A stretch of DNA of 64,000 nucleotides. Source: Corynebacterium riegelii. GTDB lineage: Bacteria; Actinomycetota; Actinomycetes; Mycobacteriales; Mycobacteriaceae. The position numbers and the translations under genes are program-made. The stretch lies in NCBI RefSeq assembly GCF_016728505.1, contig NZ_CP068159.1, forward strand, positions 2,108,001 through 2,172,000, given 5' to 3'. The notes beneath the pieces were generated by a model. The model saw only the letters and a program-made list of their open reading frames with translations, was not told where the DNA came from and searched no databases. This document shows, in pieces, positions 36,194 to 46,680 of this stretch (positions are counted from its first letter, which is position 1; each line of letters begins with the position of its first letter).

Positions 36194-39100
36194 GACCAGG
36201 TTTGACCAGCTCACTATCGCGGATGAACGCCGATTTCGTCGGCGTTTGAGAAACGCAAAGTCTGATGCGGCACGCGCTCAGATTGCCAAGGATATGCAAC
36301 AGGCTGCGGCAATAGTCGCAGGCCGTGACGCTTTGGTGCCCGAAATCACCTACCCGGAAAAACTTCCTGTCTCCGCGCGCCGCGATGACATCATGGCAGC
36401 CGTGCGCGACAACCAGGTTGTGGTGATCGCGGGTGAAACCGGTTCTGGTAAAACCACCCAGATTCCCAAAATGCTTTTGGAGATGGGCCGTGGTCGCCGA
36501 GGCATGATTGGGCATACCCAGCCGCGAAGGCTGGCCGCTCGAACCGTGGCGGAACGTATTGCTGACGAGCTCGGCCAGGACATTGGCCAGTCCGTGGGCT
36601 ACGCCATTCGCTTTGATGATCGCGTATCTGACTCCACCGCCGTCAAGCTGATGACAGACGGCATCTTGTTGGCGGAGATGCAGCGGGACCGCTTCCTCAA
36701 TGCCTACGACACGATCATTATTGACGAGGCGCACGAACGCTCACTCAACATCGATTTCCTGCTGGGCTACCTCAAGCGGCTTTTGCCGAAGCGTCCGGAT
36801 CTCAAGGTGATCATCACCTCAGCAACGATTGATCCTGAGGCATTTGCGAATCACTTCAAGGACAAGCACGGCAACCCAGCACCAATTATTGAGGTCTCTG
36901 GTCGCACCTACCCTGTTGAGATCCGCTACCGTCCGCTGGAAGGTGAAGACGGGCTGGCAGACACTGACATGATTGACGGTGTGGTGGATGCCTGCGCGGA
37001 GCTTATGCGCGAAGGCGACGGCGACATCTTGTGCTTTTTCGCATCTGAGCGTGACATCCGTGACTGTATGGAGGCGATTGAGAAGAAGCACTGGCGTGGC
37101 GTCGAGGTTGTGCCACTGTTTGGTCGGCTCTCCAACGCGGAGCAGCACAGAGTCTTCTCGCCGCATTCCGGCAGGCGCATTGTGCTGTCTACCAACATCG
37201 CGGAGACTTCACTGACGGTGCCGGGTATTCACTACGTGGTTGATACTGGCCTTGCGCGTATTTCGCGTTACTCCACGCGCACCAAGGTCCAGCGTCTTCC
37301 CATTGAGGAGATCTCCCAGGCGTCTGCAAATCAGCGCTCGGGCCGATCGGGACGTGTGGCAGACGGTATTGCTATCCGCCTCTACTCGGAGGAGAACTTC
37401 AACGCGCGCGCAGAGTTCACGGACCCGGAGATTCTGCGTACCAATCTGGCCTCGGTGATTCTGCAGATGATCTCGCTGCGGCTTGGTGATGTTGCGGAGT
37501 TCCCCTTCATCCAGGCACCGGACCCCAAGGCGATTAGAGACGGCCTGCTGATCCTCCATGAGCTGGGCGCCATTGGGGATAAGGAGCGCGGCGGCGCGCC
37601 AGTGCTCACCAACATCGGACGCGACATCGCGCGTATTCCTGTGGACCCGAAGATGGCGCGCATGCTCGTTGAAGCTGACCGCCTCGGCGTGCTTAAAGAC
37701 GTCACCGTGATCGTCGCCTACATGACCATCCAGGACGTGCGCGAACGCCCACTGGAGTTCCAGGCCCAGGCCGACCAAGCGCACGCGCGTTTTAAGGACA
37801 AGGAATCCGATTTCCTCTCAGCGCTCAAGCTGTGGGATTACATCAAGGATTCCCGCGATGAGCTTTCTGGCAACGCGTTTCGCAAGCGGATGAAGCGCGA
37901 ATTTTTACACTACATGCGCATTCGTGAATGGTACGACTTGGTGCGTCAGCTCCGCGATGTGGAAAAGCAGCTTGGTTGGAAGGGCTGGAACAGCCAGAAC
38001 GAGAATCGTGATGCTGACTCGATCCACCAGTCGCTACTGACCGGTTTGCTGTCCAACATCGGTGCACGCGATGGCAATTCTAAGGAATACAACGGGGCTC
38101 GGGGGACGAGGTTTGTGATCTTCCCGGGGTCGTCGATAAGCAAAAAGCCCCCAGAGTTTGTGATGGCCGCAGAGCTGGTGGAGACCTCGCGACTGTTCGC
38201 GCGTGATGTAGCCAAGATTGAGCCAGCGTGGGTCGAGCGAGCCGCAGGCGATTTGCTGCGCCGCAACTATTCGGAGCCGGTATGGTCCCGCAAGCGCTCA
38301 AGTGCAATGGTGCACGAAAAGACCATGCTGTATGGCGTAACCATCGTGCGCGATCGTCTTGTGCCCTACCACCGGGTGGATCCGGCGGGTGCGCGAAATA
38401 TGTTTATCCGGCATGCGCTGATTGGCGGCGATTGGAACCGCCACCACATGTTCATCGAGCACAACGAGGCGATGCTGGCCGATGCCGCAGAGGTTGAGGA
38501 GAAGGTTCGCCGCCGCGGTTTGGTGGTGGATGAGGACACGCTGTTTGAGTTTTATGACTCAAAGCTGCCTGCCGATGTCACAACTGCACGCCACTTCGAC
38601 TCATGGTGGAAGAAGCAGCGCAGCAAGGATAAGCACTACCTGGATTTTGATCCGGAGCGGCTGCTGGATTCAGACGGCATCGATACCTCCGAGGTTGCGT
38701 TTCCTGCGGTTCTCAAGCAGGGGTCAGTAGCTTATGAGCTGCGCTACAAGTTTGAGCCGGGTGACCCGTTCGACGGCGTCACCGTGCTCGTGCCAGTACC
38801 TCTGCTTGCTGGCCTTGACTCCGCTGGCTTTGAGTGGTTGGTTCCGGGTCTGCGCGAGGAGTTGCTTACGGAGCTGATTCGTACCCTGCCGAAGCAGCTT
38901 CGCAGGACGGTGGTGCCGGCCCCAGTTTTCGCTGCTCGTGCCCTGCCCCTGCTTGAAGAGGGCATCCCGCTTGACGACGCTTTGACGAACGCCCTGCGCT
39001 CCCTCGGCGCCAGCGGCATTAATGCCTCAGACTTCCGGCCGGACGCGCTGCCTGGACACTTGCGGATGACGTATGCGGCAGTGGATCGCCGCGGCGACAT

Positions 39101-40049
39101 CATTGACAGTGATAAGGCTCTGGATGCGCTGCGTCGCAGGCAGGCGGGCGGTATCCGTTCCTCGGTATCCAAACGCGCACGTGGCAGCGAGTCCGAAACG
39201 GTAAAGGCCTGGACTGCGGAAACCTTGGGTGCCGTGCCGGAAACTGTAACTACGGTTATTGACGGCAATGAGGTGGAAGCCTACCCAGCGCTGGAGGCAA
39301 CTAAGGGTGGCGTGAAGGTGACGGTGCACCCCACGAAGGCAGCGGCGGATGCGTCGATGACCACGGCAACGCTGACTTTGCTGCTTCGCCAGATCCAGGT
39401 GTCACCACAACAGATGACGAAGGGGCTACCGCTTCGCCACAAGGTAGCCGTGGACCACTACCCCCATGGTGGTGCTGAAGGTTTGGTGGAAGATGCCCGC
39501 GTGGCCGTCATCCGTGACCTACTGCTTGCCCACGGTGGTGCCGTGCGCACCCCTGAAGAGTTTGACGCGCTGCTTGCAGAGATTAAGCCGAAGGTAGCCG
39601 GCGAGGTTCGCCGCATCGTTGTCGGCATTGCCCCGGGCCTTGCGGACTTTGCCAATATGCGCGCAGAGCTTGCCAAATGGGAGGGCCCGGCGATTAATGA
39701 TATGCGCAGTCAGCTGGACTTCTACCTACCAAAGCACGCGATTACCCTGCATGGCGCTGGCCACTTGCAGCACTTGCCGCGATATATCGAGGCGATACGG
39801 ATTCGGCTTGAAGATATGAGTTTGGATCCGGACCGGGACGCGGATCGCCAGATGGTGATTGATGACGCGAAGCGTTACCTTGCCCAGAAGATGGCAACGC
39901 TTCCGGCGAACCGGAAAAAGTCGAAAGCCTACAAGGACATTCTCTGGCGGATTGAGGAGCTTCGAGTCAGCATCTTCGCGCAGCGCTTGGGCACACCGCA
40001 GCCGGTGAGCCAGCGCCGTATTGAGAAGATGACTGACGCGTTGCGTTAG
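36186..40049 (+). CDS. hrpA: ATP-dependent RNA helicase HrpA
   Basis: 1287 residues, the usual HrpA size. DEAH-box motifs: [13 protein letters not shown] near residue 86, Ia [33 protein letters not shown] near residue 180, [23 protein letters not shown]. Then come HA2 and OB-fold domains and the large DUF3418 C-terminal region. HrpA family members act on mRNA processing and, from recent work, on stalled ribosomes. It starts inside oxyR. Confidence 0.96.
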   Translation: MNKTRFDQLTIADERRFRRRLRNAKSDAARAQIAKDMQQAAAIVAGRDALVPEITYPEKLPVSARRDDIMAAVRDNQVVVIAGETGSGKTTQIPKMLLEMGRGRRGMIGHTQPRRLAARTVAERIADELGQDIGQSVGYAIRFDDRVSDSTAVKLMTDGILLAEMQRDRFLNAYDTIIIDEAHERSLNIDFLLGYLKRLLPKRPDLKVIITSATIDPEAFANHFKDKHGNPAPIIEVSGRTYPVEIRYRPLEGEDGLADTDMIDGVVDACAELMREGDGDILCFFASERDIRDCMEAIEKKHWRGVEVVPLFGRLSNAEQHRVFSPHSGRRIVLSTNIAETSLTVPGIHYVVDTGLARISRYSTRTKVQRLPIEEISQASANQRSGRSGRVADGIAIRLYSEENFNARAEFTDPEILRTNLASVILQMISLRLGDVAEFPFIQAPDPKAIRDGLLILHELGAIGDKERGGAPVLTNIGRDIARIPVDPKMARMLVEADRLGVLKDVTVIVAYMTIQDVRERPLEFQAQADQAHARFKDKESDFLSALKLWDYIKDSRDELSGNAFRKRMKREFLHYMRIREWYDLVRQLRDVEKQLGWKGWNSQNENRDADSIHQSLLTGLLSNIGARDGNSKEYNGARGTRFVIFPGSSISKKPPEFVMAAELVETSRLFARDVAKIEPAWVERAAGDLLRRNYSEPVWSRKRSSAMVHEKTMLYGVTIVRDRLVPYHRVDPAGARNMFIRHALIGGDWNRHHMFIEHNEAMLADAAEVEEKVRRRGLVVDEDTLFEFYDSKLPADVTTARHFDSWWKKQRSKDKHYLDFDPERLLDSDGIDTSEVAFPAVLKQGSVAYELRYKFEPGDPFDGVTVLVPVPLLAGLDSAGFEWLVPGLREELLTELIRTLPKQLRRTVVPAPVFAARALPLLEEGIPLDDALTNALRSLGASGINASDFRPDALPGHLRMTYAAVDRRGDIIDSDKALDALRRRQAGGIRSSVSKRARGSESETVKAWTAETLGAVPETVTTVIDGNEVEAYPALEATKGGVKVTVHPTKAAADASMTTATLTLLLRQIQVSPQQMTKGLPLRHKVAVDHYPHGGAEGLVEDARVAVIRDLLLAHGGAVRTPEEFDALLAEIKPKVAGEVRRIVVGIAPGLADFANMRAELAKWEGPAINDMRSQLDFYLPKHAITLHGAGHLQHLPRYIEAIRIRLEDMSLDPDRDADRQMVIDDAKRYLAQKMATLPANRKKSKAYKDILWRIEELRVSIFAQRLGTPQPVSQRRIEKMTDALR

Positions 40050-40060
40050 AAGGTACTGCG

Positions 40061-40519
40061 CTAAAAGTCTTCGCGGTCCCTGCGGCGCATGAGACGAATC
40101 TCTGACTCAAAGTCGTCGGCGCTCTCAAAAGACTTGTAGACCGAAGCGAAGCGCAGGTAGGCCACCTCGTCTAAAGCGCGCAAGGGCTCAAGCACTGCCA
40201 AGCCGATCTGGTTGGCGGGCACCTGCGAACTACCTTGCGCGCGCACGGTCTCCTCCACCTGCTGGGCTAGCCGCTTGAGCGCGTCATCTGATACGTCACG
40301 GCCCTGGCAGGCGCGGCGCACACCGACAATGAGTTTGTCGCGGTCAAATGGCTCGCTCACCCCGTTTCGCTTGACCACCATCAACACGGCCTTTTCAACG
40401 GTGGTAAAACGTCCCCCGCATTCTGTGCACTCGCGGCGCCTGCGAATGGCTGCACCGGCCTCTACTGTGCGGGAGTCGGTGACACGAGAATGCGCGTTGT
40501 GGCAAAAAGGGCAAAACAC
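40061..40519 (-). CDS. nrdR: Transcriptional repressor NrdR
   Basis: 152 residues. N-terminal zinc ribbon [17 protein letters not shown]...[13 protein letters not shown] followed by an ATP-cone domain ([24 protein letters not shown]). NrdR represses ribonucleotide-reductase genes when dATP is high. It lies just downstream of divS, as in C. glutamicum, and converges with hrpA. Confidence 0.97.
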   Translation of the reverse strand: MFCPFCHNAHSRVTDSRTVEAGAAIRRRRECTECGGRFTTVEKAVLMVVKRNGVSEPFDRDKLIVGVRRACQGRDVSDDALKRLAQQVEETVRAQGSSQVPANQIGLAVLEPLRALDEVAYLRFASVYKSFESADDFESEIRLMRRRDREDF

Positions 40520-40567
40520 AAGATCTAAGTCTAGCCCTGCCTGACAAAGCCCTAAGGCAGATTGAGA

Positions 40568-40885
40568 CTAACGCGCCACAACAGGTGAAAGCTGCGCGAT
40601 CTCTGCGGTAGTCGGTTCTTCACCACCACCGAACGCCCCACCGAACAGTGAGCCAATCAGTAGCGCCGCAGCCATCACCACCCCAACAAAGAGGCTTTCT
40701 CTACGTTCGTGCCCAGGTTCGAATCCATCTACAGCAGTCTCTTGAACCACCCGTGCAGGAGCGTTTTCTGCACGCAGTTGGCGGATGGAGCTGGTAGAAA
40801 CCCGGCGGCCTTCCACAGGGGAAAGATCCCAGACCTCGGAAGCTACAGAGGTACGTGGGTGGGTATTGCGAATGATCGTGGTCAT
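40568..40885 (-). CDS. divS: SOS-induced cell-division suppressor DivS-like membrane protein
   Basis: 105 residues: a basic N-terminal half (STSSIRQLRAEN), one strongly hydrophobic helix near residues 65-86 (ESLFVGVVMAAALLIGSLFGGAFGG), then a short tail. Its place between nrdR and the divergent lexA, and the SOS boxes upstream, match DivS of C. glutamicum, which blocks division after DNA damage. Sequence alone gives little, so the call rests on gene order. Confidence 0.7.
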   Translation of the reverse strand: MTTIIRNTHPRTSVASEVWDLSPVEGRRVSTSSIRQLRAENAPARVVQETAVDGFEPGHERRESLFVGVVMAAALLIGSLFGGAFGGGEEPTTAEIAQLSPVVAR

Positions 40886-40968
40886 AGTTTTGTCTCCTTG
40901 TGATTATGTTTGGCTTCATCGTAGGAACGCAAGACACACGCCTTAGCTGGCTGCGCCCATACGTTCGA

Positions 40969-40984
40969 ACGAGTACATGTTCGA
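40969..40984. promoter_or_regulatory. LexA-binding SOS box 1 (divS-proximal)
   Basis: The right half TGTTCGA is perfect and the left half is CGAGTA. About 11 of 14 defined positions of the corynebacterial SOS consensus (TCGAAM-A-NN-TGTTCGA) match. It lies 84 bp upstream of divS. Confidence 0.6.
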
Positions 40985-40998
40985 TTTATAGCAGGTGT

Positions 40999-41014
40999 TC
41001 GAACGCGTGTCCAG
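40999..41014. promoter_or_regulatory. LexA-binding SOS box 2 (lexA-proximal)
   Basis: TCGAAC-GCG-TGTCC: perfect left half and a decayed right half, about 10 of 14 consensus positions. It is 130 bp upstream of the lexA start. Together with box 1 it forms the shared operator of the divergent divS-lexA pair. Confidence 0.5.
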
Positions 41015-41063
41015 ATTTTTCGCAAAATATCGAACAGACTTGCCTAACGTGGTAGTTTCACAA

Positions 41064-41099
41064 CTAGGACCTTGGCTAGGACCTTTGCTAGGACCTTGA
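41064..41099 (+). repeat. Three 12-bp tandem repeats in the lexA leader
   Basis: CTAGGACCTT occurs at 41064, 41076 and 41088, each followed by two variable bases (GG, TG, GA), so the unit is 12 bp. The repeats lie between the SOS boxes and the lexA ribosome site. They could be an additional protein-binding array or a recent slippage expansion. Confidence 0.85.
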
Positions 41100-41143
41100 C
41101 AATTGAGCTATACGGACAGACAAGCACCAAAGGAGCACAGAAC

Positions 41144-41836
41144 GTGGCACGAAAGAAGACAGACCCAAACAGCCTGGACATGAGCAAGCTGAGCGACCGC
41201 CAGCGCCGAATCCTCCAAGTCATTCAGGACGCGGTTGTACTGCGCGGTTACCCGCCAAGCATCCGCGAGATCGGTGATGCTGCAGGGCTACAATCCACTT
41301 CCTCTGTGGCGTACCAGCTGAAAGAACTAGAGAAGAAGGGCTTCCTTCGGCGCGATCCCAACAAGCCCCGCGCAGTAGATTTGCGCCACTTGCCGGGCGC
41401 TCCAACTGCCCGTAAGAAGGCCACAGCTCCGGCTGCCCAGAATGCCCCGGAAGACGCGTCCAACGCCCGCTTTATCCCGGTTGTCGGCCAGATCGCTGCA
41501 GGCGCCCCAATCCTGGCTGAGGAGAATGTAGAGACCTACTACCCTCTCCCGGAGGAGCTGCTCGGCGATGGCGAGCTGTTTATGCTCAAGGTTGTCGGTG
41601 ATTCCATGGTGGACGCGGCAATCCTAGACGGCGATTGGCTTGTAGTTCGCTCCCAGCCGGTAGCCGAAGAGGGACAGATCGTTGCCGCACTCATTGATGG
41701 TGAGGCGACCGCGAAGGTGTTCCACAAGGATTCTTCGGGTGTTTGGCTCATGCCGCGAAATGACGCATTCTCCCCCATCAAGGGCGATGATGCGGAGATC
41801 ATGGGTCTTGTCGTTTCCGTGTTCCGTGCACTCTAG
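41144..41836 (+). CDS. lexA: SOS repressor LexA
   Basis: 230 residues from GTG 41144, preceded by AAAGGAG. N-terminal winged helix [33 protein letters not shown]. The self-cleavage Ala-Gly bond lies in IAAGAPI near residue 130, with the catalytic Ser in VVGDSMVDA and Lys in GEATAKVF. It represses DNA-damage genes, including itself and divS. The frame is open 24 codons further upstream, but that reading would run through the 12-bp repeats and lacks a ribosome site. Confidence 0.97.
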   Translation: MARKKTDPNSLDMSKLSDRQRRILQVIQDAVVLRGYPPSIREIGDAAGLQSTSSVAYQLKELEKKGFLRRDPNKPRAVDLRHLPGAPTARKKATAPAAQNAPEDASNARFIPVVGQIAAGAPILAEENVETYYPLPEELLGDGELFMLKVVGDSMVDAAILDGDWLVVRSQPVAEEGQIVAALIDGEATAKVFHKDSSGVWLMPRNDAFSPIKGDDAEIMGLVVSVFRAL

Positions 41837-41891
41837 GTTGCCGGTTGACTCTAGTATTGAATAGCTAGAGATAACGAAAGGACTTGACCCC

Positions 41892-42161
41892 ATGGCTTCA
41901 AAAACCGTGAAAGTGGGCTCCACAGTGGGCCTCCACGCCCGCCCCGCCACCGTCATCGCTGACGCTGCCAGCGAATATGATGACGACATTATTCTCACCC
42001 TTGTTGGAGGCGATGACGAGGACGTAACTGACGCCGCGTCCTCGCTGATGATTATGGCGATGGGCGCGGAGTTCGGTGACGAAGTCACGGTTACGTCAAA
42101 CAATGCTGGGGCAGTTGACGCAATTGCCGCCCTTATCGCCCAGAACCTAGACGAAGCCTAG
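41892..42161 (+). CDS. ptsH: Phosphocarrier protein HPr
   Basis: 89 residues. General PTS component that carries phosphate from EI to sugar-specific EIIA. The phosphorylatable His is in VGLHARPATV near residue 15 and the regulatory Ser region is AASSLMIMA near residue 47. A GAAAGGA site precedes the ATG. The other PTS genes (ptsI) are not in this window. Confidence 0.97.
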   Translation: MASKTVKVGSTVGLHARPATVIADAASEYDDDIILTLVGGDDEDVTDAASSLMIMAMGAEFGDEVTVTSNNAGAVDAIAALIAQNLDEA

Positions 42162-42183
42162 GCGCTTCGCTGATTCTTCACTC

Positions 42184-43554
42184 CTACCCGAATGTGTGGG
42201 GGTCGGCCACGTTGGCCGGCTCCCGCTTTTTCGTTGGGAAGCCCATGCGGTAACGCCCCTCGCCCACCGTGTTGTAGCACCAGCGCATGAGCGGGTACAC
42301 GATGATCACACCGACAGAGCCGAGCGCAATACCCTCCAGCGCAACCGGACCCGCCTGCAGCGTGAGGTTGCCAATACCCACAATCAACGCAACTGCCGCA
42401 GCAGTGAGATTTACAGGATCGGTGAAGTCCACTCGGTTGTCTTGCCAGATACGGATGCCCAGCATGCCAATCAGTCCGTAAAGCACCAAGCACGCGCCGC
42501 CGAGCACGCCGACCGGGATGGTGAAGATGATGGCGCCAAACTTCGGAATAAATGCGAGCACGATGGCGAAGCAAGCCGCCACCCAGTACGCGGCAGTGGA
42601 GTACACCTTCGTCGCCGCCATCACGCCGATGTTTTCCGCGTAGGTCGTGGTGCCGGAACCGCCGAAACCGCCGGCGAGGGTGGTGGCGATGCCGTCGCCA
42701 ATCAACGCCCTGCCCTGCATCGGATCAAGGTCCCTGCCCGTCATTTCAGAAACCGCCTTGACGTGGCCGACGTTTTCCGCAATCAGCACAACAAGCACCG
42801 GCAGCGTGACCAGAATTGCCGAGAGGTGGAACTCGGGGGTATGGAACTGCGGCAGGCCGACCCACGGTGCCGCCGAGATCGTGTCTAACGCGTCTTCTGC
42901 CAGTCCCCCGGTCAGCGCGGCAAAGACCCACCCAACAACCACGCCAATGAGGATGGACAGTCGCGCCGCCATACCGCGCGTAGCCACTGTGACAAGCACG
43001 ATAGTAAGCAAGGTGACCCCGGCCACCCCAGGTTGAGCTTCCACATTTGCAACGGCAGTGGGCGCCAGGTTCAAGCCGATGAGCGCAACAATGGCGCCGG
43101 TGACAACAGGAGGCATGACCGCGTCAATGACGCGCTTACCTGCAGCTTGGACAATGAAGCCAACAACAATCAACGCGAGGCCTGTGACCAGCACACCGCC
43201 AAGCTGCGCGGCCATGCCGTATTGCTGTGACGCAGTAAGTGGCGCGATGAACGCAAACGAGGAACCGAGATAGCTTGGCAGCTTGTTCTTCGTCAACGTA
43301 AGGAAGATGAGCGTACCTAGACCCGAGAACAGCAGCGTGGTGTTGACTGGGAAGCCCGTGAGTGTGGGGACAAGCAGCGTGGCGCCAAACATTGCAACCA
43401 CGTGCTGCATGCCAATGCCTATGGTGCGCAGCCAGCTCAGCCGCTCATCGGGAGCGACGACAGCGCCGGGGAGCACCCGTTTGCCGTCGCCGTGAAGTTT
43501 CCAGCCGAAGCCGCTATCCGTGCTCTTTGAAGTCGCGTTATCCACGCAGATCAT
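42184..43554 (-). CDS. NCS2 family uracil/xanthine permease
   Basis: 456 residues, about 14 hydrophobic segments. The family hallmarks are IGLNLAPTAV, NVGHVKAVSEMTGRDLDP (the substrate-site Asn-Val-Gly) and GDGIATTLAGGFGGSGTTTYAENIGVMAATKVYS, all close to UraA. It would import uracil or another nucleobase by proton symport. Monocistronic: it converges with ptsH and is divergent from nagB. Confidence 0.92.
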   Translation of the reverse strand: MICVDNATSKSTDSGFGWKLHGDGKRVLPGAVVAPDERLSWLRTIGIGMQHVVAMFGATLLVPTLTGFPVNTTLLFSGLGTLIFLTLTKNKLPSYLGSSFAFIAPLTASQQYGMAAQLGGVLVTGLALIVVGFIVQAAGKRVIDAVMPPVVTGAIVALIGLNLAPTAVANVEAQPGVAGVTLLTIVLVTVATRGMAARLSILIGVVVGWVFAALTGGLAEDALDTISAAPWVGLPQFHTPEFHLSAILVTLPVLVVLIAENVGHVKAVSEMTGRDLDPMQGRALIGDGIATTLAGGFGGSGTTTYAENIGVMAATKVYSTAAYWVAACFAIVLAFIPKFGAIIFTIPVGVLGGACLVLYGLIGMLGIRIWQDNRVDFTDPVNLTAAAVALIVGIGNLTLQAGPVALEGIALGSVGVIIVYPLMRWCYNTVGEGRYRMGFPTKKREPANVADPHTFG

Positions 43555-43608
43555 TATGCACCTTTGCCAACTTTAGGAACGAAACCGCGATCGCGTAATC
43601 TCAAAATC

Positions 43609-44337
43609 ATGCAGATCATCATCCGTAGCAACTCAGAGGAAGTCGGCCGCGCCGCTGCTGACATCATTGAGCCGTTTATCCGCCGTGGCTGCGTCCTCGG
43701 CCTTGCTACCGGCTCCACTCCGACACCGACGTACCAGGAGCTCATCCGTCGCCACAATGAGGACGGCCTGAGCTTTGCTAACACGCAAGCGTTCCTGTTG
43801 GATGAGTACGCAGCACTGCCGCATGACCACGAGCAGTCCTACTACGCCACGATTCGTCGTGAGCTGACCAGCCACGTGGATATTGATGATGCAAAGGTGC
43901 ACTCCCTCGACGGCATGTCCGCTAACCCGCAGCAGACTGCGGATAACTACGAGCAGGCGATTAAGGACGCTGGCGGCGTAGATATTCAGATCCTGGGCGT
44001 CGGCGCGAACGGCCACATTGCGTTTAATGAGCCAGGCAGTGCACACGACTCGCGCACTCGCGTCATTGACCTGCACCCGCAGACAATTGCGGATAACGCC
44101 CGCTTCTTCGACAGCGAAGACGAGGTACCGCGCCAAGCGCTGACCCAGGGCATCGGCACCATCTTGGACTCACGCAACCTGATTTTCATCGCCACCGGCG
44201 AAAACAAGGCTGACGCAGTCAAAGCGCTCATCGAGGGCCCCGTCAATACCGACAGCCCCGCAAGCGCCATCAGGGAGCACCCAAATGTCACCGTGATCCT
44301 GGATGAGGCAGCAGCCAGCAAGCTGGCAAAGAACTAG
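43609..44337 (+). CDS. nagB: Glucosamine-6-phosphate deaminase
   Basis: 242 residues. It converts glucosamine 6-phosphate to fructose 6-phosphate and ammonia. GLATGSTPTPTYQELIRRH near the N-terminus and the active-site GVGANGHIAFNEPGSAHDSRT near residue 130 are complete. No ribosome site precedes ATG 43609, while a TAATCT-like -10 element ends about 7 bp before it, so the mRNA may be leaderless. nagA is not adjacent. Confidence 0.93.
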   Translation: MQIIIRSNSEEVGRAAADIIEPFIRRGCVLGLATGSTPTPTYQELIRRHNEDGLSFANTQAFLLDEYAALPHDHEQSYYATIRRELTSHVDIDDAKVHSLDGMSANPQQTADNYEQAIKDAGGVDIQILGVGANGHIAFNEPGSAHDSRTRVIDLHPQTIADNARFFDSEDEVPRQALTQGIGTILDSRNLIFIATGENKADAVKALIEGPVNTDSPASAIREHPNVTVILDEAAASKLAKN

Positions 44338-44345
44338 ATCACGAA

Positions 44346-45845
44346 CTAAACCACAAACTCGCGGTGTTGTTCGACGAGGACGCGGGGCAGTCGGACGTCG
44401 ATAAGCGTGCCTTGCTCCTGATATTCCTCTGAACGCACCGTGCCGTGCTCATGCAAGAGCGACACGACATCGCCGCGGGTAAACGGCACCAGCATGGTCA
44501 CATGCTCGTCGAGAGTGTTGAGGAACATCTCGATCTTGGATTCCAGCTCCGCAATCCCCTCGCCCGTCAGCGCGGACACAAACACCACATCACGACCGGC
44601 ATGATCGAAGGCGTGGCGTAGCTCCGCAAGCACGACTGGGTCGGCCTCATCGATCTTGTTCACCACAACAAGCTCAGGCGGCAGAGTCTCGCCGCTTTCG
44701 CGGGTGATCTCCGAAAGGACCTCGTTGACCGCCTCGATCTGCTTGAGCGGGAACGGGTCAGAGCCGTCCACAACGTGCAGCACCAAATCCGCCCCGGAGA
44801 CCTCTTCAAGCGTTGATTTGAACGCCTCCACCAGCTGAGTTGGCAAGTGGCGGACAAACCCGACAGTGTCGGTGAGCACCACCGAGCGGCCGTCTGCCAA
44901 CTGGGCTTTGCGTGTGGACGGGTCGAGGGTGGCAAACAGCGCGTCCTCTACAAGCACACCCGCATTAGTCATCGCGTTGATCAGGGAGGACTTTCCTGCG
45001 TTGGTGTAGCCCGCAATCGCAATCTTCGGCGTGGTTGAGCGCGCGCGCTGCGCACGCTTGATCTCGCGGGCCGTGGCCATGTCACGCAGCTGGTGGCGCA
45101 GCTTCGCCATCTCAGTGCGCAGGCGGCGACGATCCGCCTCAATACGCGTCTCACCAGGACCACGCAGGCCCACACCACCGTTGGAGCCGGCGCGACCACC
45201 CGCCTGGCGCGAAAGGTTGCCGCCCCAACCACGCGTACGGGTGTAGAGGTATTCCATCTGCGCCAGGCTGACCTGGGCCTTACCTTCCTTGCTCTTCGCA
45301 TGCTGGGCGAAGATGTCCAGGATCAGCATGGTGCGGTCAATCACCTTGACCTTCAGCGCTTCCTCCAGTGCCACCATCTGGCCTGGGGAGAGCTCACCGT
45401 CAAAGATGACGGTATCCGCACCGGTCGCCTGCACAATCTGCGCCAGCTCTTTGACCTTGCCGGAGCCGATGTAGGTGCCCGGATCCGGCTTGTCGCGCTT
45501 TTGATAGAGAATGTCGAGCACCTCGGCGCCTGCGGTATCTGTCAGCGCGGCGAGCTCCATCATGCTGGCTTCCATCTCGGCAGTAGTACCTTCAGTCCAC
45601 GCGCCGACCAGGATCACCTGCTCCAGGCGGAGTTTGCGGTACTCAACCTCATAGATGTCTTCATGGTCTTCGGAACGGATGCTGGTGTCGCGCGTGAGGC
45701 GCCGCAAAGCATTGCGATCCTCTAGATCCAGCGAACCAACAGTGGGGTCATCCGCGCCCACACCAGGCTGCGGGGAGTTGTGGCGAAATGCACGGGCCAA
45801 AAGCTCATCGTGAAGCTCATCGTGCTCATTGTCAAACTCAGTCAT
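44346..45845 (-). CDS. hflX: Ribosome-associated GTPase HflX
   Basis: 499 residues. N-terminal HflX domain with YIGSGKVKEL and FDGELSPGQM, the glycine-rich linker RAGSNGGVGLRGPGETRIEADRR, then a G domain: G1 GYTNAGKSSLINAM, G3 DTVGFVRHLP, G4 NKIDEAD. HflX rescues stalled ribosomes after stress. Start 45845 is chosen for its AGGA spacing of 9; an ATG 6 bp upstream is also in frame. Confidence 0.96.
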   Translation of the reverse strand: MTEFDNEHDELHDELLARAFRHNSPQPGVGADDPTVGSLDLEDRNALRRLTRDTSIRSEDHEDIYEVEYRKLRLEQVILVGAWTEGTTAEMEASMMELAALTDTAGAEVLDILYQKRDKPDPGTYIGSGKVKELAQIVQATGADTVIFDGELSPGQMVALEEALKVKVIDRTMLILDIFAQHAKSKEGKAQVSLAQMEYLYTRTRGWGGNLSRQAGGRAGSNGGVGLRGPGETRIEADRRRLRTEMAKLRHQLRDMATAREIKRAQRARSTTPKIAIAGYTNAGKSSLINAMTNAGVLVEDALFATLDPSTRKAQLADGRSVVLTDTVGFVRHLPTQLVEAFKSTLEEVSGADLVLHVVDGSDPFPLKQIEAVNEVLSEITRESGETLPPELVVVNKIDEADPVVLAELRHAFDHAGRDVVFVSALTGEGIAELESKIEMFLNTLDEHVTMLVPFTRGDVVSLLHEHGTVRSEEYQEQGTLIDVRLPRVLVEQHREFVV

Positions 45846-45918
45846 TGTCATACATCCTAACCAACACGCACGCCTCCGCCTTTCTTCCCACTGGCTGCGG
45901 CGAGTAGGCTGTGTGCCC

Positions 45919-46665
45919 ATGAACACAACGACGGATCTGGCCGCGATCGGCCTGAGTTTCCCCCGCTGGCAGGATGCAGTTGAGGCAGCTATCGCTTCTG
46001 GGGCCTTGGCGGTGACAGGTGAGGTCCGCGGTGGCCAGCTCATCCAGTACTCGGATGCTTCCGGCGCGCAGCTGAACATCCTGGCGGTTGAGCCGTTTGC
46101 CACCTTCGCTGGTTTTGATGGCGTGACCCGCACGTATGCGCACATCACGCCGCTTGATGATGTTGTGGCGTTAGCCGACATCATCGATCCCCACGGCAAT
46201 TCCATGGCCCAGGTGACTATTAACTTGGCTCAGGAGCCTTTGCTTGTAGACGACGCGCCGCTTTCCTGGCAGGAAACCTCCCTAACCGCGCTGACTCTTG
46301 AGCACACCCGCCACGATTCTGTGGATGCGTACCTTGAGGCGAACCCGGGCAAGGTTGTTGGCGAGGTTGTCTCCCCTGGCGCTGAGGCTGTGGCCAGCGG
46401 CGCGCCGAAATCGCCGGATGCTCGCGCGGAGTTCACCGCGCGCGTGTTGAGCGCGGAGTACCGCACCTCCCAGCTGACGGGCCAGCGTTTCATCCACGTG
46501 TCTGTGGACGCCGCGTTCCCGTTTGACGTATGCCTGCCTGACGGTGAGCTTCCGGAGCGCAACAGCGTTATCGCCGGTACTGCCGTGATGGTTGGTTCTA
46601 TCCCGACTCCGCAGGGCGGCGGCTGCGGTGGGTGTGGTGGTTCCTGCGGCTGTGGGGGCCATTAG
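45919..46665 (+). CDS. Corynebacterial hypothetical protein with Gly-Cys-rich C-terminus
   Basis: 248 residues, family unknown to me. The body is soluble, rich in Ala/Val/Glu, with no signal peptide or membrane helix. The last 17 residues are GGGCGGCGGSCGCGGH: four Cys and one His in glycine, which looks like a metal-binding tail. It is divergent from hflX with 73 bp between starts and is followed after 15 bp by a membrane-protein gene. An OB-fold-like segment (HDSVDAYLEANPGKVVGEVV) may be present but I cannot confirm it. Confidence 0.7.
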   Translation: MNTTTDLAAIGLSFPRWQDAVEAAIASGALAVTGEVRGGQLIQYSDASGAQLNILAVEPFATFAGFDGVTRTYAHITPLDDVVALADIIDPHGNSMAQVTINLAQEPLLVDDAPLSWQETSLTALTLEHTRHDSVDAYLEANPGKVVGEVVSPGAEAVASGAPKSPDARAEFTARVLSAEYRTSQLTGQRFIHVSVDAAFPFDVCLPDGELPERNSVIAGTAVMVGSIPTPQGGGCGGCGGSCGCGGH

Positions 46666-46680
46666 CGGAAGGCGCGGTAG

